From Bacillota bacterium (GTDB taxonomy: Bacteria > Bacillota > Clostridia > Christensenellales > Aristaeellaceae), in contig JAEYOW010000009.1 of the NCBI GenBank assembly GCA_023411375.1, positions 1 to 11,936 on the forward strand: DNA of 11,936 nucleotides. The letters run 5' to 3'. The notes under the pieces are model-generated. The model did no database searches. It was not told where the DNA came from and worked only from the letters and a program-made list of their open reading frames with translations. Position 1 is the stretch's first letter. Each line of letters begins with the position of its first letter. Position numbers and translations under genes: made by a program. Positions 5,730-11,759 of this stretch are shown here, in pieces.

Positions 5730-6173
5730 ATGCTGAGGGGTATTCCTGACATCATCGGTTCCGACCTCTTAAAGGCTCTGGCGGATACCGGCCACGGCGA
5801 CCTGATCGTGATTGCGGATCACTTCTACCCGCCGGTCACCAAAACGCCCAATGGGATCAGCATCCAGGCGAAGGGAACGGGCGCTGCGCAGATGGTTGAC
5901 GCAATTCTTCAGCTCGTTCCTTTGGATACGGACTATTGCGAGCACCCGATAGAATACATGGTGCCCGACGCTGATTCCGGCATCACGCTCGACCGCTCCG
6001 CGGTCTGGGAGGATACGATCGCCGCGGTGGTGAAGAACGGCTATGACGCCAAATGCGTTGGCGAAATTGAGCGAACCAGATTTTATGAGAAAGCTGCGCG
6101 CGCCTACGTGACCGTTTGTACCAGCGAGCGGCTCCCCTATGGCTGCATCATTTTGCAAAAGGGCGTTTTGTAA
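5730..6173 (+). CDS. FucU/RbsD-family sugar mutarotase
   Basis: A 147-residue protein matching the FucU branch of the RbsD/FucU family from end to end: MLRGIPDIIG, then GHGDLIVIAD (21-30, with the conserved His22 and Asp30), FYEKA (118-122) and the closing PYGCIILQKGV (136-146). These decameric cytoplasmic enzymes interconvert sugar anomers or ring forms so that the kinase receives the form it uses. The conserved closing motif in E. coli FucU is YGN; here it is YGC, with Cys139 replacing the Asn. It is closer in sequence to L-fucose mutarotase than to D-ribose pyranase, but in this operon a pentose or deoxypentose is the likelier substrate. It starts 20 nt after the kinase stop with a strong AAAGGAGG (5714-5721). 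Confidence 0.87.
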   Translation: MLRGIPDIIGSDLLKALADTGHGDLIVIADHFYPPVTKTPNGISIQAKGTGAAQMVDAILQLVPLDTDYCEHPIEYMVPDADSGITLDRSAVWEDTIAAVVKNGYDAKCVGEIERTRFYEKAARAYVTVCTSERLPYGCIILQKGVL

Positions 6174-6199
6174 CGCCGGCGGTTCGATTGGAACGGATG

Positions 6200-6218
6200 T
6201 TATTGCGAAGAGCAATAA
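6200..6218 (+). other. Small stem-loop between mutarotase and binding-protein genes
   Basis: TTATTGC (6200-6206), loop GAAGA, GCAATAA (6212-6218): a perfect 7-bp stem without a following U-tract, ending 9 nt before the AAGGAGG of the binding-protein gene. It is too weak to be a terminator. It could mark an mRNA processing point that separates the highly translated binding-protein message from the upstream genes; this is inference. Confidence 0.4.
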
Positions 6219-6241
6219 ACATAGAGTAAGGAGGAAATCCC

Positions 6242-7267
6242 ATGAAAAAGACACTGGCCATCATCCTGTCCCTGCTTCTGGTCTGCGGATTGGTCGGCAC
6301 GAGCGTCGCCGAAGGGCAGACCTATGACATCATCTATCTGACGCCTTCGACGGCGTCAAGCTTCTGGAGCCAAGTGGAGGTTGGCATCCTGCAAGCGAAG
6401 GCCGACATGGAAAAAGAACTTGGCGTAACCATCAACTACAGCGTGGTCGGCCCTGCCGAGGAGCAGCAGACGGAGGAGTACATTCAGGCGTTCGAGAACA
6501 CGATCGCCCAGCAGCCCGCCGCGATTCTGACCGCTACCCTCGCGATTGATTCCACCGTACCCAAGGCCCGTGAAGCCCATGAGGCCGGCATCGTGCTGAA
6601 CTTTGTGAACTGCGGCCTGGGCGTTGGCGATGACGGCGCTCATCAGGATTACTACAACGAGTTCTACTACTGCTCCAACGACACCATCGGAGAACTGGCT
6701 GGCCAGGCTTTCCTGGCAGCGATGGAGAAGGAAGGCCTGTCGACGGAGTCCGGCACGATCGGCATTAACATGAACGTTGAAAACGAAGCGCTGAACCACC
6801 GCATTCAGGCGTTCCGCGATCATATCGCCGCCAACGCTCCCGGCCTTACCATGACCGAAACCTACTACAACAACAACGTGGTCGAAAATTCCCAGACCAA
6901 CGCCGAAAACATCATCGCCAGCTACGAGGATCTGATTGGCATGTATTCCGGCAACAATATCACCGCGGACGGCGTGTGCAATGCGATTCGCGCTGCCGGC
7001 CTGAAGGATGGCTTTGTGGCTGTGGGCGTCGATTCCGACGATATCGAGATCGCCGCCCTGCGCGACGGCTTCCTGAGCGCCATCATTGTGCAAAACGCCT
7101 ATGATCAGGGCTATAAGTGCATGGAGAACGCCATCCGCACGCTGGTCGAGGGCAAGAATCCCGAAGCGACCCAGCAGGTCAACTGCCCGCCGGTCATCGT
7201 AACTCAGGATAACATCGACAGCGAAGAAATCCAGTTCATGATGAACCCGACGCTTGCCGCCGAATAA
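6242..7267 (+). CDS. Sugar-binding protein of a ribose-type ABC importer
   Basis: A 341-residue type I periplasmic-binding-protein-like sugar receptor. The N-terminus is a signal peptide (MKK, hydrophobic 5-20, probable cleavage after Ala23 in TSVA-EG). Recognisable family segments include the first strand YDIIYLTPSTASSFW (28-42) and, near the C-terminus, GVDSDDIEIAALRDGF followed by IIVQNAYDQGY. It would capture the sugar outside the membrane and hand it to the permease. Unlike typical binding proteins of Gram-positive bacteria it has no good lipobox: Cys15 is preceded by LLV rather than a small residue, so lipid anchoring is doubtful. AAGGAGG (6228-6234) gives a strong ribosome site. The stem-loop after the stop (7301-7340) could raise its message level over that of the downstream transporter genes. 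Confidence 0.93.
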   Translation: MKKTLAIILSLLLVCGLVGTSVAEGQTYDIIYLTPSTASSFWSQVEVGILQAKADMEKELGVTINYSVVGPAEEQQTEEYIQAFENTIAQQPAAILTATLAIDSTVPKAREAHEAGIVLNFVNCGLGVGDDGAHQDYYNEFYYCSNDTIGELAGQAFLAAMEKEGLSTESGTIGINMNVENEALNHRIQAFRDHIAANAPGLTMTETYYNNNVVENSQTNAENIIASYEDLIGMYSGNNITADGVCNAIRAAGLKDGFVAVGVDSDDIEIAALRDGFLSAIIVQNAYDQGYKCMENAIRTLVEGKNPEATQQVNCPPVIVTQDNIDSEEIQFMMNPTLAAE

Positions 7268-7300
7268 TCCTGTTCCTGAAAACCGAATAAAAACCGATAT

Positions 7301-7340
7301 GCGGAAGGCCGCCGCGATGAACGGGTACGGCGGCCTCCGC
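7301..7340 (+). other. Long GC-rich intercistronic hairpin after the binding-protein gene
   Basis: 7301-7314 (GCGGAAGGCCGCCG) pairs with 7328-7340 (CGGCGGCCTCCGC), giving 13 base pairs with one bulged A and a 13-nt loop. No run of T follows, so it is not a standard intrinsic terminator. Stable hairpins at this position in ABC-importer operons (malE-malF is the classic case) protect the upstream message from 3' decay or cause partial termination, leaving more binding protein than membrane components. Confidence 0.75.
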
Positions 7341-7363
7341 AAGCCCATGAAGAAGGTGACAAA

Positions 7364-8869
7364 TTGGATGATGTTATCCTGAAGATCGACCACGTCAGTA
7401 AGTTTTATCCAGGCGTCGCGGCGCTCAACGACGTGAGTATGGAGATCAAAAAGGGCGAGGTTCGCGCCCTTGTGGGTGAGAACGGTGCCGGCAAGTCCAC
7501 GCTCATCAAGTGTATTATGGGCGTTGAGAAGCCGAACAAAGGCACGATTCAAATGAACTATAACGGCGAGTGGCTCGTGAACAGCGATGCACTGGAGGCA
7601 CAGAGCCACGGCGTGTTTGCCAACTATCAGAATGTAAATATCGCGCCGGATTTAAGCATAGCGGAAAACTATTATCTTGGCCGGCAACCCCAAAAAGGTC
7701 TGATGGTCGACTGGAAAAAAATGCGGGAAGAAAGCCGGAAGATCATCGATAAATTTGAAATGAATGTGGATCCGAAAGCGAAGATCCGCGAGCTTTCGCT
7801 GGCCATGCAAGCCATGGTCACCATCAGCAAGATCTCCGTCAACGATGATATCCGTCTGGTGATCTTCGACGAGCCGACGGCTTTGCTTGAAAACGAGAAA
7901 GTTGAAATTTTGTTCCGGTTTATCCGGGAGCTGAAGGCGCAGGGCGTCAGCATCATCTATATTTCTCACCGTTTGGAGGAAATCGCCGATATCTGCGATA
8001 CCGTGACGGTGCTCAAGGACGGCGCCTACGTGGATACGCTGAACGTCGCGGATGTCTCCAAGGATGAGCTGATCCATCTGATGGTCGGCCGTGAGATGTC
8101 CGATATCTACAATATCAATCATCAGGCGCTCGGTGACGAGCTTCTAAAGGTGGAATCCTTCTCTGACTCGGAACATTTCCACGATGTCGGCTTTACTCTG
8201 CATCGCGGTGAAATCCTTGGTTTCTTCGGTCTGGTCGGCGCGGGGCGAAGCGAAATGGTCCGCGCGCTCACCGGTGTTGAAAAGCATCTGGAAGGCAAGA
8301 TCACGCTGAAAGGCAAGCCTGTAGATATTAAAAACCCCACCCAGGCCCTGGAAAACGGCATTGGCTTTTTAACAGAGGACAGGCGCGCGGACGGTTGCGC
8401 GCTTCAGCTGCCAATCAAGACGAATATCAATATGAATTCATACGATATGATCAGCAAGCTTGGCTGGATCAGTCTGAAAAAAGAAGCGGTACGCGCCGAA
8501 ACATACGCTAAAAGCGTAAATGTCAAAACGCCGTCTATCAATCAGCTTGTCGGCAATCTATCGGGCGGCAACCAGCAGAAGGTCGTTATCGCCAAGCTTC
8601 TGTGCCGCCAGCCCGATATTCTGATCTTCGACGAGCCCACGGTCGGCGTGGATGTCGGCGCAAAGCAAGAGATTTATAAGCTCATGGAAAGCCTGACCGC
8701 TCAGGGGCGGGGCATCATCCTGATCTCGTCCTATCTGCCGGAGGTTATGGGCCTTGCGGACAGGCTGATCGTTATGAGCCAGGGTAAAATCACTGCGGAA
8801 TTCGATCAGGAGTCTTTGAAAGCGCTCACCGAAGAGGATGTGCTGAAAAAGGCCTCCATCGAAGGCTGA
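7364..8869 (+). CDS. rbsA: Ribose-type ABC importer ATPase (two fused nucleotide-binding domains)
   Basis: A 501-residue RbsA/MglA-type double ATPase powering sugar import with the neighbouring permease. Domain 1 has Walker A GENGAGKST (38-46), Q-loop Gln89, Walker B VIFDEPT (166-172) and H-loop His202. Domain 2 has the degenerate Walker A GLVGAGRSE (289-297) usual for this family, a canonical signature LSGGNQQ (399-405) and FDEPT (422-426). The domain 1 signature is unusual: LSLAMQ (144-149), where E. coli RbsA has LSIGDQQ, so its Gly is Ala. The start is TTG at 7364, 7 nt after GAAGG (7352-7356); the two ATGs at 7368 and 7371 are out of frame, and the next in-frame ATG would remove the first strand. 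The gene symbol reflects the family, not proven ribose specificity. Confidence 0.94.
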   Translation: MDDVILKIDHVSKFYPGVAALNDVSMEIKKGEVRALVGENGAGKSTLIKCIMGVEKPNKGTIQMNYNGEWLVNSDALEAQSHGVFANYQNVNIAPDLSIAENYYLGRQPQKGLMVDWKKMREESRKIIDKFEMNVDPKAKIRELSLAMQAMVTISKISVNDDIRLVIFDEPTALLENEKVEILFRFIRELKAQGVSIIYISHRLEEIADICDTVTVLKDGAYVDTLNVADVSKDELIHLMVGREMSDIYNINHQALGDELLKVESFSDSEHFHDVGFTLHRGEILGFFGLVGAGRSEMVRALTGVEKHLEGKITLKGKPVDIKNPTQALENGIGFLTEDRRADGCALQLPIKTNINMNSYDMISKLGWISLKKEAVRAETYAKSVNVKTPSINQLVGNLSGGNQQKVVIAKLLCRQPDILIFDEPTVGVDVGAKQEIYKLMESLTAQGRGIILISSYLPEVMGLADRLIVMSQGKITAEFDQESLKALTEEDVLKKASIEG

Positions 8870-8883
8870 TTGGAGAGATCGCT

Positions 8884-9861
8884 ATGGAAAACAAGGGCAC
8901 GCCTGTAAACAACCGAGCTTTAAAGCAAATGGCGTCACGGACGGAGTTTACGCTCAGCATAATCATTGTTGTGCTGTTTCTGCTGGCTTTCTTTTTCACA
9001 AAATCATTCGGAAGTCCCTACAACCTGACAAACCTTGCCAAGCAGGGCGCCATTATCGGTGTTCTGGCTGTCGCGCAGACCTGTATCATTATCACGGGCG
9101 GCATCGATATATCCGGCGGCGCGATTGCTGGGCTCGGGTGTATGGTGATGGCTCTGCTTCAGACAAGAACCGACATGCCGTTTCCGCTGACCATCCTAGC
9201 CTGTCTGGGCGTGTGCGTCGTATGTGGCGTCATCAACGGCGTCATTATTTATGACCTTCGCGTACCCCCTATGATTGCCACGCTGGGCACGCAAACCATT
9301 ATCCGCGGCATTGTGAAGCTGCTGTGCGGCGGGCTGAACGTAACATTTGTGGATGACCGTATCCTATCCATCGGCACAGAGAAGCTTTTCGGCTTTCTGC
9401 CGGTTTTGACGCTTTTCTGGATTGCGGTAGCGGCGGTCGTTTTTCTGCTTTTACGTTATACGACGTATGGGCGAAACCTTTTCGTCATCGGCAGCGGCAT
9501 TGAGGTCGCACGCCTGAGCGGCGTAAAGGTGCGCAAGATGCACTATTGGGTTTATGCTTTCGCGGGCCTGCTTTACGGTATCGCGGCGGTGATGCTGGCG
9601 GCGCGGGTCGGTATGGCGCAGCCGGGCACAGGCGAGGGCTACGACATGAACGCGATCGCTGCGGCTGTTATCGGCGGCGCTTCACTTGCCGGCGGCCGTG
9701 GCGCGGTGACAGGCACGATTCTGGGTACAATCCTCATGGTGCTGATCACGAATGCCGGTACGGCTTTCAAGATCGATCCTTATATCCTGGACGTTACAAC
9801 CGGCGTTCTGATTGTTTTCGCCGTCGCCATGGATATGCTAAAGAGCAGGAAGAAAGCGTAA
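8884..9861 (+). CDS. rbsC: Ribose-type ABC importer permease
   Basis: A 325-residue, very hydrophobic membrane protein of the RbsC family, with roughly eight to ten membrane helices beginning at about residue 22 (TLSIIIVVLFLLAFFF). Family hallmarks are GGIDISGGAIAGL (about 73-85), the cytoplasmic segment IGSGIEVARLSGVKVRK that couples to the ATPase, and YDMNAIAAAVIGGASLAGGR near the C-terminus. A single permease gene implies a homodimer in the membrane. It starts 14 nt after the ATPase stop with GGAGAG (8872-8877), consistent with tight co-translation. Substrate specificity cannot be read from the permease. Confidence 0.94.
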   Translation: MENKGTPVNNRALKQMASRTEFTLSIIIVVLFLLAFFFTKSFGSPYNLTNLAKQGAIIGVLAVAQTCIIITGGIDISGGAIAGLGCMVMALLQTRTDMPFPLTILACLGVCVVCGVINGVIIYDLRVPPMIATLGTQTIIRGIVKLLCGGLNVTFVDDRILSIGTEKLFGFLPVLTLFWIAVAAVVFLLLRYTTYGRNLFVIGSGIEVARLSGVKVRKMHYWVYAFAGLLYGIAAVMLAARVGMAQPGTGEGYDMNAIAAAVIGGASLAGGRGAVTGTILGTILMVLITNAGTAFKIDPYILDVTTGVLIVFAVAMDMLKSRKKA

Positions 9862-9885
9862 AGGCCACGCTGAGAAAGGACGGTT

Positions 9886-10548
9886 ATGGTTATGAGAAAA
9901 AATGAAATTGCCGCAATGATCGACCACACGCTGCTGAAAGCAAACGCAACGGACGACCAGATTGTGAAGCTGTGCGGGGAAGCAAAGGAAAATCGTTTTG
10001 CCTCCGTATGTGTAAACCCTTGCCATGTGGCGCGCGCGGCTGAACTGTTGAAGGGCAGCGGGATTGCCGTCTGCACGGTAATCGGCTTTCCGCTCGGCGC
10101 CGGTACGACGGAAACCAAGGTGTTTGAAACAAAAGACGCCATTGCCAAAGGCGCGAATGAAGTTGATATGGTGATTGATGTCGGCGCGTTGAAAAGCGGC
10201 CGGTATGACGATGTGCGCGGTCAGATCCGCGAGGTGGTGACAACCGCGAACGGAACGTTGGTCAAGGTGATCATTGAAACCTGCTATCTGACCGACGAGG
10301 AAAAGGTGATTGCCTGCAAGGCCTCGGCTGAGGCGGGGGCGGATTATGTGAAAACCTCCACTGGCTTTGGCGGAGGCGGCGCCACCGTGGAAGATGTGGC
10401 GCTAATGAAGAAGTCCATTCCGGCGTCTATGAAGGTCAAGGCATCCGGCGGCATCCATACCTATGCGCAGGCCGTCGCGCTGGTTGAGGTCGGCGCTTCG
10501 CGTCTTGGCGCGAGCGCGGGCATTACAATCGTCGCGGACGCAGAGTAA
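9886..10548 (+). CDS. deoC: Deoxyribose-phosphate aldolase
   Basis: A 220-residue class I aldolase of normal DERA length that splits 2-deoxy-D-ribose 5-phosphate into glyceraldehyde 3-phosphate and acetaldehyde. The Schiff-base lysine is Lys156 in VKTSTGF; the other catalytic residues expected from E. coli DERA are Asp94 (NEVDMVID) and Lys185 (KVKASGG). IDHTLLK (12-18) and VIGFPLGA (65-72) are further signatures. It is the last gene of the operon, 24 nt after the permease. No nucleoside phosphorylase, phosphopentomutase or deaminase is adjacent, so the substrate probably comes from the operon's own kinase rather than from nucleoside breakdown. ATG at 9886 lies 5 nt after AAAGGA (9875-9880); an in-frame ATG at 9892 is an equally usable alternative. 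Confidence 0.96.
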   Translation: MVMRKNEIAAMIDHTLLKANATDDQIVKLCGEAKENRFASVCVNPCHVARAAELLKGSGIAVCTVIGFPLGAGTTETKVFETKDAIAKGANEVDMVIDVGALKSGRYDDVRGQIREVVTTANGTLVKVIIETCYLTDEEKVIACKASAEAGADYVKTSTGFGGGGATVEDVALMKKSIPASMKVKASGGIHTYAQAVALVEVGASRLGASAGITIVADAE

Positions 10549-10556
10549 CCATTGGG

Positions 10557-10626
10557 AAAACCGTAAGTCAGTCAAGCGGAGGCGTTTGCGTGTGCGTTTC
10601 CCCCTTGACGGACATACGGTTTTTTT
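10557..10626 (+). terminator. Intrinsic terminator of the sugar operon
   Basis: An outer stem AAAACCGTA (10557-10565) / TACGGTTTT (10615-10623) encloses a second stem GTCAAG (10571-10576) / CTTGAC (10604-10609), and a run of seven Ts (10620-10626) follows. It begins 9 nt after the deoC stop. In the reverse direction the hairpin is followed by only four Ts, so it probably serves mainly the plus strand. Confidence 0.85.
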
Positions 10627-10634
10627 GATATAGG

Positions 10635-10649
10635 CGGGCACATTGCCCG
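10635..10649. other. Hairpin between the convergent deoC and PNPOx-like genes
   Basis: CGGGCA (10635-10640), loop CAT, TGCCCG (10644-10649). On the plus strand a T-rich stretch (CCTTCTTTTG) follows, so it may back up the deoC terminator. On the minus strand it follows the stop of the PNPOx-like gene by about 17 nt but lacks a U-run. Confidence 0.45.
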
Positions 10650-10665
10650 TCCTTCTTTTGCTTTG

Positions 10666-11097
10666 TTACAGCTCGTCTATCGGCGCCGTGACATTACTTA
10701 AGCCATGATAGTAGTTGACGGTTTCGGCCGCGAACTGATAAACGCAGTAATCCTCGTCATCCACGCCTTTGGGGTAGTATATTTCAAAGCCGTCTCGCCA
10801 TAAAGACGCCTTTGTCTCGTGGTCGGTACATACCTTCATCGTTCCTGTGAACAGCGCACCTTTATACTTATCTTTTGTATCGTCACAATAGTAGACCGAT
10901 GCTTTGGGATTTTTCAGAAACTGCCCGACGCGCTTTGAGCTTGTGTTGGTTGAAAAATAGTGGGTTTGCATACCGGCATGTTCAAGAACAAGCATGCCCT
11001 TGATTTGTGGAAAACCTTCCTCGCTTACCGAGCCAACGTAGGCAATCCGGGCGTTGTTGCGCAAAGCATAAATCTCCGATCTTATAACGCTATTCAT
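10666..11097 (-). CDS. Pyridoxamine 5'-phosphate oxidase-like flavin split-barrel protein
   Basis: A 143-residue protein of the PNPOx-like FMN-binding split-barrel family (general stress protein 26 type). Visible signs are the opening strand pair ARIAYVGSVSEEGFPQIKGM (about 16-35), HYFSTNTSSKRVGQFLKNP (about 46-64) with the conserved Ser-Lys segment that usually contacts the flavin phosphate, and ASVYYCDD. Such proteins bind flavin or related cofactors and reduce varied substrates; the substrate here is unknown, and a role in vitamin B6 synthesis is unlikely. The start at 11097 overlaps the end of the marR gene by 8 bp, and its ribosome site AAGGAG (11111-11106) lies inside marR, so translation is coupled. 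The upstream in-frame start at 11184 would give an Arg/Lys-rich tail that is really the marR reading region. Confidence 0.88.
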   Translation of the reverse strand: MNSVIRSEIYALRNNARIAYVGSVSEEGFPQIKGMLVLEHAGMQTHYFSTNTSSKRVGQFLKNPKASVYYCDDTKDKYKGALFTGTMKVCTDHETKASLWRDGFEIYYPKGVDDEDYCVYQFAAETVNYYHGLSNVTAPIDEL

Positions 11098-11539
11098 GGC
11101 CGTTCTCCTTCTTCGTAAGATTTTCAAGCACCTTCCCAAGAACAGCTTCAAAAGCGAGTATTTCCTCATCGTTAAACCCACCATAAAAAATCCCGTTCAT
11201 TTCAGCTGATGCTTCATTGTATTGGTCTTTCAGCTCTCTGGCCGCTTCCGTAAGTTTGACCCTGACCGTTCTGCGGTCCTCGGGCGTATGCGTCCTCTCG
11301 ATATGGCCAAGCTTTTCCATCCTGTCCAGCATGCTTGTCAAAGTGGTTTTAGCAAGTCCGGTTTTATGGGACAACTCACTGATCGGAATATCATCCTCCT
11401 CCCACAAGACAAACAGAATGCGCCCCTGCGCGCCATTAAACTCGTGAATGCCATGCTCAATAAGCATTTTCTCAAAAACCCGTCCCTGAATCTGTTTAAT
11501 TTTGCTGATCAGGAATCCTCCGTTGGTTTTTATGTCCAA
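11090..11539 (-). CDS. MarR-family transcriptional regulator
   Basis: A 149-residue winged-helix regulator. The core is IPISELSHKTGLAKTTLTSM (helix-turn-helix) followed by LDRMEKLGHIERTHTPEDRR, the wing with the conserved DxR motif, flanked by dimerisation helices. The start is TTG at 11539 (residues DIKTNGGFLISKIKQ follow), 6 nt after GAGGTG (11551-11546); the ATG at 11641 would read through the promoter and IS200 end. MarR proteins are usually repressors released by small aromatic compounds or oxidation. It shares a transcript with the PNPOx-like gene through an 8-bp overlap, and direct repeats over its own promoter suggest autorepression. The ligand is unknown; the only Cys-free core seen offers no thiol switch. 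Confidence 0.9.
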   Translation of the reverse strand: MDIKTNGGFLISKIKQIQGRVFEKMLIEHGIHEFNGAQGRILFVLWEEDDIPISELSHKTGLAKTTLTSMLDRMEKLGHIERTHTPEDRRTVRVKLTEAARELKDQYNEASAEMNGIFYGGFNDEEILAFEAVLGKVLENLTKKENGHE

Positions 11540-11553
11540 TTGAATCACCTCGT

Positions 11554-11578
11554 TATATAGTATATTCCTATATAGTAT
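11554..11578. promoter_or_regulatory. 10-bp direct repeats over the marR promoter, probable MarR operator
   Basis: TATATAGTAT occurs at 11554-11563 and again at 11569-11578, a 15-bp period. Between them TATATTCCTATA is roughly palindromic. The repeats cover the spacer and the -10 of the marR promoter, where a bound MarR dimer would block polymerase. Direct rather than inverted order is not the simplest MarR site, but the AT-rich half-sites are typical. Confidence 0.55.
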
Positions 11579-11587
11579 TATTGTCAA
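11559..11587 (-). promoter_or_regulatory. Promoter of the marR-PNPOx operon
   Basis: On the minus strand a consensus -35 TTGACA (11587-11582) and TATACT (11564-11559) are 17 bp apart. The predicted leader is only about 13 nt, leaving GAGGTG near the 5' end of the message. Confidence 0.78.
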
Positions 11588-11616
11588 CCAAAATCGAATG
11601 TCAGGATGTAACGATC

Positions 11617-11633
11617 CCCCGGCGAAGCCGGGG
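11617..11633 (-). repeat. Subterminal hairpin of the IS200 right end
   Basis: CCCCGGC (11617-11623), loop GAA, GCCGGGG (11627-11633): a perfect 7-bp stem closest to the presumed right boundary, as expected for the hairpin recognised by IS200/IS605 transposases. A second hairpin, GCGCC/GGCGC with a 6-nt loop (11670-11685), lies between it and the gene. On the plus strand the first is followed by CTTTT, so it may also stop transcription entering the element. Confidence 0.6.
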
Positions 11634-11759
11634 CTTTTCATATGCGGGCATAGCCCTAGAATACCAGCAGCGCCCTAACAGGCGCATATACGGTCTGCCA
11701 CATGCGTATGCTGTCTACCCTACAGCCCGTAAACTGGCTATTCCATTATGTATAGGCTG

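Noticed and set aside
6356..7609. 417-codon open frame on the minus strand
   Set aside because: It is antisense to the binding-protein gene and the start of the ATPase gene, has no recognisable domain, and is rich in His, Val and Asp as expected from reading GC-rich codons backwards.
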